Origin: Streptomyces longisporoflavus
GTDB taxonomy: Bacteria; Actinomycetota; Actinomycetes; Streptomycetales; Streptomycetaceae
NCBI RefSeq assembly: GCF_014649775.1
Contig: NZ_BMTR01000040.1
Location: 1 to 44,742 of the forward strand
Length of the DNA: 44,742 nucleotides
Direction: 5' to 3'
The stretch's first letter is position 1. Every line of letters starts with the position of its first letter. The notes beneath the pieces were generated by a model, which made no database searches, was not told the origin of the DNA, and saw nothing but the letters and a program-made list of their open reading frames with translations. Positions 31,015-39,533 of the stretch are shown here, piece by piece. Both the position numbers and the translations under genes were made by a program.

Positions 31015-31948
31015 GCTTCGCGGCCCCCCTCAGCGCTGCGGCGAGCGCCTCGTACTCCGCCGCGCGCGCGGCTCCCGTACGCATCGCGAGGGCGACGCGC
31101 CGGGTCGGCGCCGGGTCCGCGAAGTACCCGGTGAGCAGCTGGTTGCTGCGGCTGGTCTCTACGCGGACGGCGGTGCGCGGCAGCAGCGTCACGCCGAGAC
31201 CGCCTGCCACCAGCTGTACCAGAGTGGAGAGCCCGGCGGCGGTCGTGGTCACCGGCGCGTCCGCCCGCCCGGCCTCCCGGCAGATGTCCAGGGCCTGGTC
31301 GCGCAGGCAGTGCCCTTCGTCGAGCAGCAGCAGGTTCAGCTCGCGCAGGGCCTCGCGCGGGATTCCCTCGCGTCCGCCGAGCCAGTGGTCGAGCGGCGTG
31401 ACGAGCACGAAGTCCTCGTCGAAGACGGGCAGTTCGGTGACGCCGGGCACGCCGAGCGGAACGGCGAGCAGCAGCAGGTCGAGCCGCCCGGCGCCGAGCC
31501 CCTCGATCAGCGACGAGGTCTGCTCCTCGTGCACCTGGAGATCCAGATCCGGGTACTTCTCGTGCACGAGCCCGATGAACGTGGGCAGCAGATACGGCGC
31601 CACGGTCGGGATGACGCCGAGCCGCAGCGCTCCGGTGAACGGCGCGCGCACCGCGTCGGCCTCCTCCATCAGCGCCCCGACCTCGTCGAGCACGGCCCTG
31701 GCCCGCACCGCGAGCCGCGCGCCCGCCGACGAGAGCAGCACCTTGCGGGTCGTACGCTCGAGCAGGGTGACCCCGAGCGTCTCCTCCAGGGCGGACACGG
31801 CGCCGGAGAGCGCGGGCTGGCTCATGCCGATCGCGGCGGCGGCGTCCCGGAAGTGCAGATGCTCGGCCACGGCGGCGAAGGCGCGCAGCTGGGCGAGGCT
31901 CGGCTGACGGGCGCCGCGCTTGGCCGCGGGCTTGGCGCTGGTGGCCAC
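30992..31948 (-). CDS. oxyR: hydrogen peroxide-sensing regulator OxyR (LysR family)
   Basis: 318 residues from GTG with GGAGG upstream. N-terminal helix-turn-helix (about 16-75, LAQLRAFAAVAEHLHFRDAAAAIGMSQPALSGAVSALEETLG). The effector domain carries the redox cysteines C214 and C223 (EGHCLRDQALDIC), with the same nine-residue spacing as C199 and C208 of E. coli OxyR; they form a disulfide on peroxide oxidation. It is divergent from ahpC-ahpD, its expected target. The basic, Ala-rich N-terminal extension is usual in Streptomyces. Confidence 0.95.
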   Translation of the reverse strand: MATSAKPAAKRGARQPSLAQLRAFAAVAEHLHFRDAAAAIGMSQPALSGAVSALEETLGVTLLERTTRKVLLSSAGARLAVRARAVLDEVGALMEEADAVRAPFTGALRLGVIPTVAPYLLPTFIGLVHEKYPDLDLQVHEEQTSSLIEGLGAGRLDLLLLAVPLGVPGVTELPVFDEDFVLVTPLDHWLGGREGIPREALRELNLLLLDEGHCLRDQALDICREAGRADAPVTTTAAGLSTLVQLVAGGLGVTLLPRTAVRVETSRSNQLLTGYFADPAPTRRVALAMRTGAARAAEYEALAAALRGAAKPLPVRVL

Positions 31949-31990
31949 GTCACTCCTCCTTCTTGCTTGTCCCCTTGTTCACGAGGACTG

Positions 31991-32039
31991 ATAGCTAGTT
32001 CCGATCAACACGACCCACTCTAGCTATTTCCATAATCAA
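31991..32039. promoter_or_regulatory. oxyR-ahpC intergenic operator region
   Basis: An AT-rich stretch between the divergent genes holds TAGCTAGTTCC (31,992-32,002) and TAGCTATTTCC (32,021-32,031), a direct repeat 29 bp apart, each followed by a related ATCAA. ATAGCTA halves recall the OxyR consensus. CATAAT (32,031-32,036) may be the ahpC -10. Confidence 0.55.
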
Positions 32040-32121
32040 TGCACCCTGTGCCACCATCAACATCAGTCCAACCCCCCAGGAAACTCCCCAAAAGGGATTT
32101 TCTTTGCAGCAAGGAGTGCGC

Positions 32122-32676
32122 GTGCTCACTGTCGGTGACAAGTTCCCCCAGTTCGATCTGACCGCCTGCGTCTCGCTGGAGAAGGGCGCTGAGTTCAAGC
32201 AGATCGACCACAAGACCTACGAGGGCAAGTGGAAGATCGTCTTCGCGTGGCCCAAGGACTTCACCTTCGTGTGCCCCACCGAGATCGCCGCCTTCGGCAA
32301 GCTGAACGACGAGTTCGCTGACCGTGACGCCCAGATCCTCGGCTTCTCCGGTGACTCCGAGTTCGTGCACCACGCCTGGCGCAAGGACCACCCGGACCTG
32401 ACCGACCTGCCCTTCCCGATGCTGGCCGACTCGAAGCACGAGCTCATGCGTGACCTCGGCATCGAGGGCGAGGACGGCTTCGCGCAGCGCGCCGTCTTCA
32501 TCGTCGACCAGAACAACGAGATCCAGTTCACGATGGTGACCGCCGGTTCCGTGGGCCGTAACCCCAAGGAGGTCCTCCGGGTCCTCGACGCCCTCCAGAC
32601 CGACGAGCTGTGCCCCTGCAACTGGAGCAAGGGCGACGAGACCCTCGACCCGGTCGCGCTGCTCTCGGGCGAGTGA
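32122..32676 (+). CDS. ahpC: alkyl hydroperoxide reductase, peroxiredoxin subunit
   Basis: 184 residues from the GTG at 32,122 (VLTVGDKFPQFDL) with AAGGAG 5 nt upstream; the in-frame TTG at 32,104 lies before that site and is rejected. A 2-Cys peroxiredoxin that reduces H2O2 and organic peroxides (EC 1.11.1.26). Peroxidatic C51 is in FVCPTE, and the resolving pair in ELCPCNWSKGDETL. It is reduced by AhpD, whose gene starts 16 nt downstream. Confidence 0.96.
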   Translation: MLTVGDKFPQFDLTACVSLEKGAEFKQIDHKTYEGKWKIVFAWPKDFTFVCPTEIAAFGKLNDEFADRDAQILGFSGDSEFVHHAWRKDHPDLTDLPFPMLADSKHELMRDLGIEGEDGFAQRAVFIVDQNNEIQFTMVTAGSVGRNPKEVLRVLDALQTDELCPCNWSKGDETLDPVALLSGE

Positions 32677-32692
32677 ACGGAGCTTTCTGAAC

Positions 32693-33223
32693 ATGGCACT
32701 CGACGAACTGAAGTCCGCCGTACCGGACTACGCCAAGGACCTGAAGCTGAACCTCGGCTCGGTCATCGGCAACTCGGACCTGCCGAAGCAGCAGCTCTGG
32801 GGCACGGTGCTCGCCTGCGCGATCGCATCCCGCTCCCCGAAGGTGCTGCGCGAGCTGGAGCCCGAGGCGAAGGCGAACCTCTCCCCCGAGGCGTACACCG
32901 CCGCCAAGTCGGCCGCGGCCGTCATGGCGATGAACAACGTCTTCTACCGCACGCGCCACCTCCTGTCGGACCCGGAGTACGGGACGATGCGGGCCGGCCT
33001 GCGGATGAACGTCATCGGTAACCCGGGCGTGGAGAAGGTCGACTTCGAGCTGTGGTCGCTCGCGGTCTCCGCGATCAACGGCTGCGGCCAGTGCCTCGAC
33101 TCGCACGAGCAGGTGCTGCGCAAGGCGGGCGTGGATCGCGAGACGATCCAGGAAGCCTTCAAGATCGCCGCGGTCATCCAGGCGGTCGGCGTGACGCTGG
33201 ACTCGGAGGAGTCCCTGGCGTAA
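32693..33223 (+). CDS. ahpD: alkylhydroperoxidase AhpD
   Basis: 176 residues. Thioredoxin-like CXXC protein that passes electrons to AhpC (in mycobacteria from lipoamide). The active-site pair is C131 and C134 in NGCGQCLDSHE, with the conserved downstream His. The ATG has a CGGAG site upstream. It is co-transcribed with ahpC and ends at a 20-bp terminator. Confidence 0.96.
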   Translation: MALDELKSAVPDYAKDLKLNLGSVIGNSDLPKQQLWGTVLACAIASRSPKVLRELEPEAKANLSPEAYTAAKSAAAVMAMNNVFYRTRHLLSDPEYGTMRAGLRMNVIGNPGVEKVDFELWSLAVSAINGCGQCLDSHEQVLRKAGVDRETIQEAFKIAAVIQAVGVTLDSEESLA

Positions 33224-33229
33224 TGCCGT

Positions 33230-33273
33230 ACGGAAAGGCCCCGCTCAGCAACTGCTGAGCGGGGCCTTTCCGT
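33230..33273. terminator. strong bidirectional terminator
   Basis: A perfect 20-bp stem (ACGGAAAGGCCCCGCTCAGC and its complement) with loop AACT, between ahpD and the convergent permease gene. Confidence 0.93.
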
Positions 33274-33281
33274 GTCGTGCC

Positions 33282-34661
33282 TCAGGCCTGCGACTGCGCG
33301 TCCGTCGGCGGGGAGGGCGTCGGATCCACCGGGGCGACATCCACCGCCGTGGCCCCCCGCGGCTGCGGCGACTGCTTCAGGGCCGCCTCGCGGGAGTAGG
33401 CCCGCAAGTAGCCCACCACCGTGTTCGTCACGGCGACCAGCGGCACCGCCACCACCGCCCCGCCGATCCCGGCGACGAGCCCGCCCGCGGCCACGGAGAG
33501 CACCACGGCCAGCGGATGCACGCGTACGGCACGGCCGAGGATGAACGGCTGGAGGATGTGGCCCTCGATCTGCTGCACCGCCAGGACCACGACCAGCGTC
33601 ATCACGCCGGTGAAGACGCCCTGGGTCACCAGACCGACCACCACGGCGAGCGCGCCCGAGACCACCGCGCCCACCAGCGGGATGAACGCGAACAGGAAGA
33701 TGAAGACGGCCAGCGGCACCGCCATCGGCACCCCGAGGAAGTAGATCCCGAGGCCGATGAAGATCGCGTCGATCAGAGCCACTATCACCGTGCCGCGCAC
33801 ATAGGCCGTCAGCGTGCGCCAGGCACGCGGCCCCGCACCCGCGATACCGGGCCGCGCGGGCGCCGGGACCAGGTTCAGGACCCACTGCCAGATCCGCTTG
33901 CCGTCGTAGAGCAGGAACAGCGTCGAGAACATCGCGAGCAGGATGCCCGTCATGGCCTCCACGATCACGGTGACCCCTTCGAGCCCCGCCGACGTCAGCT
34001 CCTCCGTGTTCGCCCCGACCGCCTCGCGCAAACTCTTGGCGATGTCGTTGATCTGGTCCTCGGTGACGTGGAACGGGCTGGTGAGCAGCCAGTTGCGCAG
34101 ATCGTCGATGCCGTCCTGGACCTGGCTGGAGAGCGTGTCCACGTTGTCCATGACCTGCCAGACAACGAACCAGCCGACCAGGCCGATGACGACGAAGCCG
34201 AGGACGGCCGTGACAACCGTCGCGAGCCCCCTGGGAAGACCGAGCCGCTTGAGCCGGACCACTGTCGGCTGGAGCATCGCGGTCACGAGCAGCGCCGCGA
34301 CGAAGGCGAAGACGACGAGCTGTACGGCGCTGATGACCTTCATCAACACCCAGAGCGTGCCCGCGAGTACGAGAAGGCGCCAGCCGGCCTCGGCCGCCAC
34401 CCGCATCCCCCACGGCACCGCGGCGACGGGGTCGGGCCGCGCGGACACGGCGGGCGCGTACGCGGGCGGGGCGGGCACGACCTGCTCGAGATCCTCGTCG
34501 ATGGCCGGCCCTGCCGCCAGGCCGGCGTCGTCGCCCACCATCCGCCCCGGCGACTTCATTCCGTCCGACGGACCGGAATCGGGGTCATCGCGCCCCATCC
34601 GCTCGCCCATCTGAGACAGCCCGGCACCGAGCCGGCCGATCCACCCAGGTACTCGCGACAT
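33282..34661 (-). CDS. AI-2E family (PerM-like) membrane transporter
   Basis: 459 residues from MSRVPGWIGRLGAGL, with GAGGA 8 nt upstream. About 130 N-terminal residues are soluble. Around eight helices follow, with GWRLLVLAGTLWVLMKVISAV and the family hallmarks LGIYFLGVPMAVPLAVFIFLFAFIPLVGAVVSGALAVVVGL and QQIEGHILQPFILGRAVRVHPLAVVLSV. The name derives from a proposed autoinducer-2 exporter; members also act as ion antiporters. The real substrate is unknown. A Pro-rich tail ends the protein. Confidence 0.9.
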   Translation of the reverse strand: MSRVPGWIGRLGAGLSQMGERMGRDDPDSGPSDGMKSPGRMVGDDAGLAAGPAIDEDLEQVVPAPPAYAPAVSARPDPVAAVPWGMRVAAEAGWRLLVLAGTLWVLMKVISAVQLVVFAFVAALLVTAMLQPTVVRLKRLGLPRGLATVVTAVLGFVVIGLVGWFVVWQVMDNVDTLSSQVQDGIDDLRNWLLTSPFHVTEDQINDIAKSLREAVGANTEELTSAGLEGVTVIVEAMTGILLAMFSTLFLLYDGKRIWQWVLNLVPAPARPGIAGAGPRAWRTLTAYVRGTVIVALIDAIFIGLGIYFLGVPMAVPLAVFIFLFAFIPLVGAVVSGALAVVVGLVTQGVFTGVMTLVVVLAVQQIEGHILQPFILGRAVRVHPLAVVLSVAAGGLVAGIGGAVVAVPLVAVTNTVVGYLRAYSREAALKQSPQPRGATAVDVAPVDPTPSPPTDAQSQA

Positions 34662-34731
34662 GATCCGTCCTCTTCCCCCGTCTTTCCCCACCACTCCCCC
34701 CTGGAAGCCGTCGGACTGACCGTACACGGCT

Positions 34732-34764
34732 GAGACCCCCCACCGAATGACGGTGAGGGGCCTC
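34732..34764 (-). terminator. terminator of the SLT hydrolase gene
   Basis: GAGGCCCCTCACCG / CGGTGGGGGGTCTC pair over 14 bp in the minus-strand RNA, with two G-U pairs. On the plus strand the same positions are mismatched, so the hairpin is directional. Confidence 0.7.
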
Positions 34765-34787
34765 GAAAAGGTTGAGCGAGCCGCAGC

Positions 34788-35519
34788 TCAGTACCAGTTG
34801 TTCGCCTGCCAGAAGTCCCAGGCACCGCAGGGGCTTCCGTAGCGGTCGTTCATGTAGCCGAGACCCCACTTGATCTGCGTGGCGGGGTTCGTCTGCCAGT
34901 CCGCTCCGGCCGAGGACATCTTGGAACCGGGCAGCGCCTGGACGAGGCCGTAGGCACCCGAAGAGGGGTTGCTGGCCTTGTAGTTCCAGGTGGACTCGTG
35001 GTTGACGATGTTGCTGAAGCACTGGAACTGGTCGCCGGGGACCATCTGCCGTGCCATCGCCTGAACCTGCGCGACCGTGTACGAGGACTGCGTGGTGAAG
35101 GACGAGGCGTCACGCGTGGAGGAACGGCTGGCCTTGGACTCGGCCTCCTCCTTGCGCTCCTTGGCGTCGGCCGCCTTCTGGGCTGCCTCCGCCTTCTCCG
35201 CCTTCTCGGCGGCCTTCTGCTTGGCGATCGCCGACTCGGCGGCCTTCTTGCGGGCTGCTTCCGCGGCAGACTTCTTCGCGGCCGTGTCCGCAGCCATGGC
35301 CTGTGCGTCGGCCTGCTGCGTCAGGGACGCGGTCTGCACCTGGGCCTGCTGACCCGCGGGGATGTCTGCGAGGAGTGTCGCGTCGCTTGCCGCCGCCTCG
35401 AAGTCGTTGTCATTCGAGGCGCCCTGGGTGCTGCCCGAGGCGACACCGACAACAGCGCCGACAGTGGTGACCGCGGTGGCGGATGCCACGGCGAATCCCC
35501 GGACCGAAATCCGGCTCAC
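34788..35519 (-). CDS. secreted SLT-domain cell-wall hydrolase
   Basis: 243 residues from the GTG at 35,519, with GGAAGG 5 nt upstream; upstream ATGs at 35,537 and 35,546 lie before that site. A signal peptide (about 1-35) is followed by an Ala/Lys/Glu-rich coiled coil (about 75-135) and a lysozyme-like transglycosylase domain with CFSNIVNHESTWNYKASNPSSGAYGLVQALPGSKM, where the Glu of NHESTW is catalytic. It ends GAWDFWQANNWY. It probably cleaves peptidoglycan glycan chains during growth or germination. From memory it corresponds to the Swl group of S. coelicolor. It has an unusually long upstream region. Confidence 0.9.
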   Translation of the reverse strand: MSRISVRGFAVASATAVTTVGAVVGVASGSTQGASNDNDFEAAASDATLLADIPAGQQAQVQTASLTQQADAQAMAADTAAKKSAAEAARKKAAESAIAKQKAAEKAEKAEAAQKAADAKERKEEAESKASRSSTRDASSFTTQSSYTVAQVQAMARQMVPGDQFQCFSNIVNHESTWNYKASNPSSGAYGLVQALPGSKMSSAGADWQTNPATQIKWGLGYMNDRYGSPCGAWDFWQANNWY

Positions 35520-35817
35520 ACGGTTTCCTTCCAGCATCGCCCGCATAGGTGACCTCGCGGACGCAATCGTGCCCCTGAACGCTGGCCTCCGCTGGTTTCT
35601 CGGTCACGGGAGGCACGGGCCCGGTGGGCAACCCCCGTTACGGGAGTGCCGCGTGGTACTTCGGGCGGCATGCGACGGCCACTATGAAGTTCTGGTGTTT
35701 CCGGGTTGCAGTACCTCTGGGGGTACACGTGTGTCGCATGCGGGGCCTGACAGGACCCAGACTCTGCCCCAGCCGGACGCCGCAAGGCAATTCTCCGTGC
35801 CGTGTGAAAGCTCACAC
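35520..35817 (-). promoter_or_regulatory. long upstream/leader region of the SLT hydrolase gene with a CRP-like palindrome
   Basis: About 300 nt without a gene precede the hydrolase. Related Streptomyces hydrolases carry c-di-AMP (ydaO) riboswitches. This leader is rich in short inverted repeats (for example CCGGGCCCGTGCCTCCCG near 35,610-35,635), but I do not find the canonical riboswitch strings, so the assignment rests on context only. At 35,802-35,817 there is a perfect 16-bp palindrome, GTGTGA-AAGC-TCACAC, matching a GTG-N8-CAC arrangement like CRP sites. Confidence 0.4.
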
Positions 35818-35861
35818 CTCGTTTGCCCCGGGAGTTTTTCGGAAAAGGGCGGACGCCAAGA

Positions 35862-35899
35862 CGCCGCCCGGCTAAGCTCCTTCGCTTCGCCGGGCGGCG
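35862..35899 (-). terminator. terminator of the PIN-PhoH gene
   Basis: CGCCGCCCGGC and its complement form an 11-bp outer stem with an inner AAGC/GCTT stem, 31-68 nt after the stop. There is no T tract. Confidence 0.65.
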
Positions 35900-35929
35900 C
35901 CAACTACCGCGTAACCAGGGTGAACTGGT

Positions 35930-37252
35930 TCAGATCTGGCCGTCCTCCAGCATTTCGGTCACAAGCGCCGCGATCTGCGAACGCTCGGAGCGGGTGAGCG
36001 TGACATGGGCGAAGAGCGGATGGCCCTTCAGCTTCTCGACGACGGCAACTACCCCGTCGTACCGCCCCACTCGGAGGTTGTCGCGCTGGGCGACGTCATG
36101 AGTGAGGACGACTCGGGAGTTCGCCCCGATCCTGGACAGAACGGTCAGAAGAACGTTTCGCTCCAGGGATTGGGCCTCGTCGACGATCACAAACGCGTCG
36201 TGCAACGAGCGCCCGCGGATATGGGTGAGCGGGAGCACTTCGAGCATGCCGCGCGCCGTCACCTCCTCGATGACCGCCTTGCCCGCCACCGAGCCCAGCG
36301 TGTCGAAGACCGCCTGCGCCCAGGGGCCCATCTTCTCGGCCTCGGTGCCGGGCAGATAGCCGAGCTCCTGCCCACCCACCGCGTACAGCGGCCGGAAGAC
36401 CATCACCTTCTGGTGCTGGCGGCGCTCCAGGACGGCCTCGAGGCCCGCGCAGAGCGCGAGAGCCGACTTGCCCGTGCCCGCACGGCCGCCCATCGACATG
36501 ATGCCGATGTCCGGATCGAGCAGCAGATCGAGCGCGATGCGCTGCTCCGCACTCCTTCCCTTGAGGCCGAAAGCCTCACGATCACCGCGTACGAGACGGA
36601 CGTTGCCCTCTGCCGTGACGCGGCCGAGCGCCTTGCCCTTCTCGGACTGGATGGTGAGCCCCGTGTGCACGGGCAGGTCCGCCGCCTCCGGTACATACAG
36701 AGTGTCTTCCTCGAAGAGGAGATCCACCTGTTCGCCGGAGAGGGTCAGTTCGGTCATTCCGGTCCAGCCGGAGTCCGTGATGGCGAGCTCGGCGCGGTAC
36801 TCCTCCGCGAGGAGGCCGACCGAGGACGCCTTGATCCTCAGGGGCAGATCCTTCGACACGACGGTGACGTCGTATCCCTCTGCCTGGAGGTTGCGTGCGA
36901 CGGCGAGAATCCGTGAGTCGTTGTCCCCCAACCGGTAGCCGGCCGGAAGCACGCCGGGATCGGAGTGGTTGAGCTCGACTCGCAGCGTGCCGCCCAGGTC
37001 GCCGATCGGGATCGGCGCGTCCAGGCGACCGTGCCGGACCCGGCAGTCGTCCAGGAGGCGCAGGGCCTGCCGGGCGAAGTAGCCGAGCTCGGGATGGTGC
37101 CGCTTCGCCTCGAGCTCCGTGACCACGACGACGGGCAGCACGACTTCGTGCTCGTCGAAGCGGTACATGGAGTTCGGGTCTGCGAGCAGAACGCTGGTGT
37201 CGAGAACATAGGTGCGCCTGTCGGGCATGCGGCGCTTCGTGCTGGTCACCAC
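35930..37252 (-). CDS. PIN-PhoH fusion ATPase (PhoH2 type)
   Basis: 440 residues from the first of two GTGs (VVTSTKRRMPDRRTYVLDTSVLLADP). N-terminal PIN ribonuclease domain (about 12-150) with acidic sites in LDTSVLL, ELEAKRH and LGDNDSRILAVA. The C-terminal PhoH ATPase has Walker A GGRAGTGKS (K262) and Walker B VIVDEAQS, followed by RVVLTHDVAQRD. PhoH2 proteins are sequence-specific RNA helicase-nucleases; some are paired with a short antitoxin-like upstream frame. The open frame extends 82 codons upstream of this start without similarity. No ribosome site decides firmly between the candidate starts. Confidence 0.93.
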   Translation of the reverse strand: MVTSTKRRMPDRRTYVLDTSVLLADPNSMYRFDEHEVVLPVVVVTELEAKRHHPELGYFARQALRLLDDCRVRHGRLDAPIPIGDLGGTLRVELNHSDPGVLPAGYRLGDNDSRILAVARNLQAEGYDVTVVSKDLPLRIKASSVGLLAEEYRAELAITDSGWTGMTELTLSGEQVDLLFEEDTLYVPEAADLPVHTGLTIQSEKGKALGRVTAEGNVRLVRGDREAFGLKGRSAEQRIALDLLLDPDIGIMSMGGRAGTGKSALALCAGLEAVLERRQHQKVMVFRPLYAVGGQELGYLPGTEAEKMGPWAQAVFDTLGSVAGKAVIEEVTARGMLEVLPLTHIRGRSLHDAFVIVDEAQSLERNVLLTVLSRIGANSRVVLTHDVAQRDNLRVGRYDGVVAVVEKLKGHPLFAHVTLTRSERSQIAALVTEMLEDGQI

Positions 37253-37582
37253 GGAAGGACGTACCCCCTCGGATGAGGTCGGGGAGCGACGGGAAGGATG
37301 CCGGGAGAAATCCGGGCCGGTCTCGGACCCCAGTGCGCGGGCCGAGCTCCGGCCCTCCGCTTCGCCCGTACTCACCGCACGGTCGTCCTGGTGCAAAGGG
37401 CCTCCCGGGCGGACGGCCCCATGCCGTCCGCTGAGATACGACATCCGTGAATCGGATGTCGACCTGGAAGGCTTATTCCCTCGAACAAGCGCAGCCATGC
37501 CAGGGCATATGACGGCGCGTCCGTGAACTCTGGGTTACTCACACCTCATCGCCATGAGTACCCCGCGACCGCCTCAGGGGCG
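37253..37582. other. 330-bp region between uppS and the PIN-PhoH gene
   Basis: No gene is supported here. It contains the 3' end region of uppS, with a weak inverted repeat GGGTTACTCA / TGAGTACCC at 37,532-37,562, and the upstream region of the PIN-PhoH gene. An in-frame upstream extension of the PhoH frame covers 37,253-37,498 but looks like read-through of GC-rich non-coding DNA. Confidence 0.5.
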
Positions 37583-38344
37583 TCAGCCGCCGTAACGCCG
37601 GTGCCGGGCCGCGTAATCACGCAGCGCGCGCAGGAAATCGACCTTGCGGAAAGCCGGCCAGAAAACTTCACAGAAGTAGTACTCGGAGTGGGCCGACTGC
37701 CAGAGCATGAAGCCGGACAGGCGCTGCTCACCACTCGTTCGGATCACCAGGTCGGGGTCCGGCTGGCCGCGTGTGTAGAGGTGCTTGGAGATCAGGTCGA
37801 CGTCCACGGTCTCCGCGACGTCCTCCAGGCTCGTGCCCTTCTCCGCGTGGTCCAGGAGCAGCGAGCGGACCGCGTCGGCGATCTCCTGCCGGCCGCCGTA
37901 GCCGACGGCCACGTTGACCAGTATTCCCTTGTTGCCGTGGGTGGCCTGCTCGGCTTCCTTCAGGACGGCCCGGGTGCGGTCGGGCAGCAGGTCCATCGTG
38001 CCCACGTGGTGGACGCGCCAGCGGCCGTCGGCGGCGAGGCTGCGGACCGTGTCCTCGATGATGCCCAGGAGCGGGATCAGCTCCCGCTCGGGGCGGTCGA
38101 AGTTGTCGGTCGACAGCATCCAGAGGGTGACGACCTCGACGTCGGTCTCGGCGCACCAGCCGAGGAACTCCTCGATCTTGTACGCACCCGCCTGGTGTCC
38201 CTGTTCGGTGGTCCCGCCGGAGGCCTTCGCCCAGCGCCTGTTGCCGTCGAGGATGACCCCGATGTGCTTGGGCACCTGGTCGTGGTCGAGGCGGCCTTCC
38301 ACCCGGCGTGCGTAAAGTCCGTACACCAGGTCGCGCAGGTTCAC
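37583..38344 (-). CDS. uppS: isoprenyl transferase / undecaprenyl diphosphate synthase
   Basis: 253 residues from GTG 38,344 (VNLRDLVYGLYARR), with GAGGGG 9 nt upstream; ATG 38,362 would add six residues. A cis-prenyltransferase that builds the C55 lipid carrier for cell-wall synthesis (EC 2.5.1.31) or a shorter Z-prenyl diphosphate. Motifs: HIGVILDGNRRWAK with catalytic Asp, TLWMLSTDNFDRP, VAVGYGGRQEI, DLVIRTSGEQRLSGFMLWQ and SEYYFCEVFWPAFRKVDF. All are intact. It is divergent from the aldo-keto reductase gene. Confidence 0.95.
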   Translation of the reverse strand: MNLRDLVYGLYARRVEGRLDHDQVPKHIGVILDGNRRWAKASGGTTEQGHQAGAYKIEEFLGWCAETDVEVVTLWMLSTDNFDRPERELIPLLGIIEDTVRSLAADGRWRVHHVGTMDLLPDRTRAVLKEAEQATHGNKGILVNVAVGYGGRQEIADAVRSLLLDHAEKGTSLEDVAETVDVDLISKHLYTRGQPDPDLVIRTSGEQRLSGFMLWQSAHSEYYFCEVFWPAFRKVDFLRALRDYAARHRRYGG

Positions 38345-38460
38345 TTCTGTCAGCCCCTCCATGCAGATGGCAGTCCCCGAAGGCGAAAGCCTACCGCTGT
38401 GAGGCCGGGGTTCCGCCCTCGGGTGATCCGGGCTTGCCCCCGCAAGATCGAGCGCTGAAG

Positions 38461-38466
38461 TAGCTT
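38461..38466 (+). promoter_or_regulatory. -10 element TAGCTT, leaderless start of the aldo-keto reductase gene
   Basis: TAGCTT ends 7 nt before the ATG. Confidence 0.55.
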
Positions 38467-38473
38467 CGTACCC

Positions 38474-39511
38474 ATGAACGACACGTCTCTGTACCAAGCG
38501 GCAGCGGACCGTTACGACACCATGGAGTACCGGCGCACGGGCCGCAGCGGCCTGAAGCTGCCCGCCGTCTCCCTCGGCCTGTGGCACAACTTCGGTGACG
38601 ACAAGTCCCTGGAGAGCCAGCGCGCGATCCTGCGCCGCGCGTTCGACCTGGGCGTCACCCACTTCGACCTGGCGAACAACTACGGCCCGCCGGCCGGTTC
38701 CGCCGAGCTCAACTTCGGCAAGCTGTTCGCACAGGACTTCGCCCCGTACCGCGATGAACTGGTCATCTCGACCAAGGCGGGCTACCTCATGCACCCCGGC
38801 CCGTACGGCGAGTGGGGCTCGCGCAAGTACCTGCTGTCGTCCCTCGACGCCTCGCTGAAGCGGATGGGCGTGGACTACGTCGACATCTTCTACTCGCACC
38901 GCTTCGACCCCGAGACGCCGCTCGAGGAGACGATGGGCGCGCTCGCCTCCGCCGTACAGCAGGGCAAGGCGCTGTACGTGGGCGTCTCCTCGTACAACAG
39001 CGAGCAGACCGCCGAAGCGGCGCGCCTGCTGCGGGAGATGGGCGTGCCCGCGCTCATCCACCAGCCCTCGTACTCGATGATCAACCGCTGGACCGAGGAC
39101 GACGGGCTGCTCGACACGCTCGAGGACGCGGGCATGGGCTGCATCTCGTTCGTGCCGCTGGCGCAGGGGCTGCTCACGAACAAGTACCTGAAGGGCATCC
39201 CGGAGGGTTCGCGTGCCACGCAGGGCAAGTCGCTCGACCCCGACCTCCTGAGCGACGAGGTCGTGCGCCGGCTCAATGGCCTGAACGACATCGCGGCCCG
39301 CCGCGACCAGTCGCTCGCGCAACTGGCGCTGAACTGGGTCCTTCGCGACGAGCGCATGACCTCCGCGCTCATCGGCGCCTCCAGCGTGAAGCAGTTGGAG
39401 GAGAACGTGGCGGCCCTCGCGGGCCCGAAGCTCACGGACGGGGAACTGGCCGAGATCGACACGTTCGCGGTGTCTACGCCGGGGACCAACATTTGGGCGG
39501 GCCGGAGTTAG
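38474..39511 (+). CDS. aldo-keto reductase, L-glyceraldehyde 3-phosphate reductase type
   Basis: 345 residues. NADPH-dependent aldo-keto reductase of the YghZ (AKR14) group, which detoxifies L-glyceraldehyde 3-phosphate and methylglyoxal. Catalytic residues: Asp and Tyr in THFDLANNYGPP, Lys in ISTKAGY and His in FYSHRFD. The start RRTGRSGLKLPAVSLGLWHNFGDD and the QSLAQLALNWVLRD and ALIGASSVKQLEEN segments match the group closely. It is probably leaderless. It ends 22 nt from the convergent membrane-protein gene. Confidence 0.93.
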   Translation: MNDTSLYQAAADRYDTMEYRRTGRSGLKLPAVSLGLWHNFGDDKSLESQRAILRRAFDLGVTHFDLANNYGPPAGSAELNFGKLFAQDFAPYRDELVISTKAGYLMHPGPYGEWGSRKYLLSSLDASLKRMGVDYVDIFYSHRFDPETPLEETMGALASAVQQGKALYVGVSSYNSEQTAEAARLLREMGVPALIHQPSYSMINRWTEDDGLLDTLEDAGMGCISFVPLAQGLLTNKYLKGIPEGSRATQGKSLDPDLLSDEVVRRLNGLNDIAARRDQSLAQLALNWVLRDERMTSALIGASSVKQLEENVAALAGPKLTDGELAEIDTFAVSTPGTNIWAGRS

Positions 39512-39533
39512 TCCGGAGTCGGTCCGGCGGGAT

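Noticed and set aside
35520..35800. Confident ydaO (c-di-AMP) riboswitch call
   Set aside because: The gene type makes it plausible, but the canonical GGGGGA-ACCC / GGGGUGAAU strings were not found, so it is reported only as a long leader.
37253..37498. Upstream extension of the PIN-PhoH protein or a separate antitoxin frame
   Set aside because: The extra 82 codons show no conserved pattern and no ribosome site at their start; the PIN domain begins just after the GTG at 37,252.
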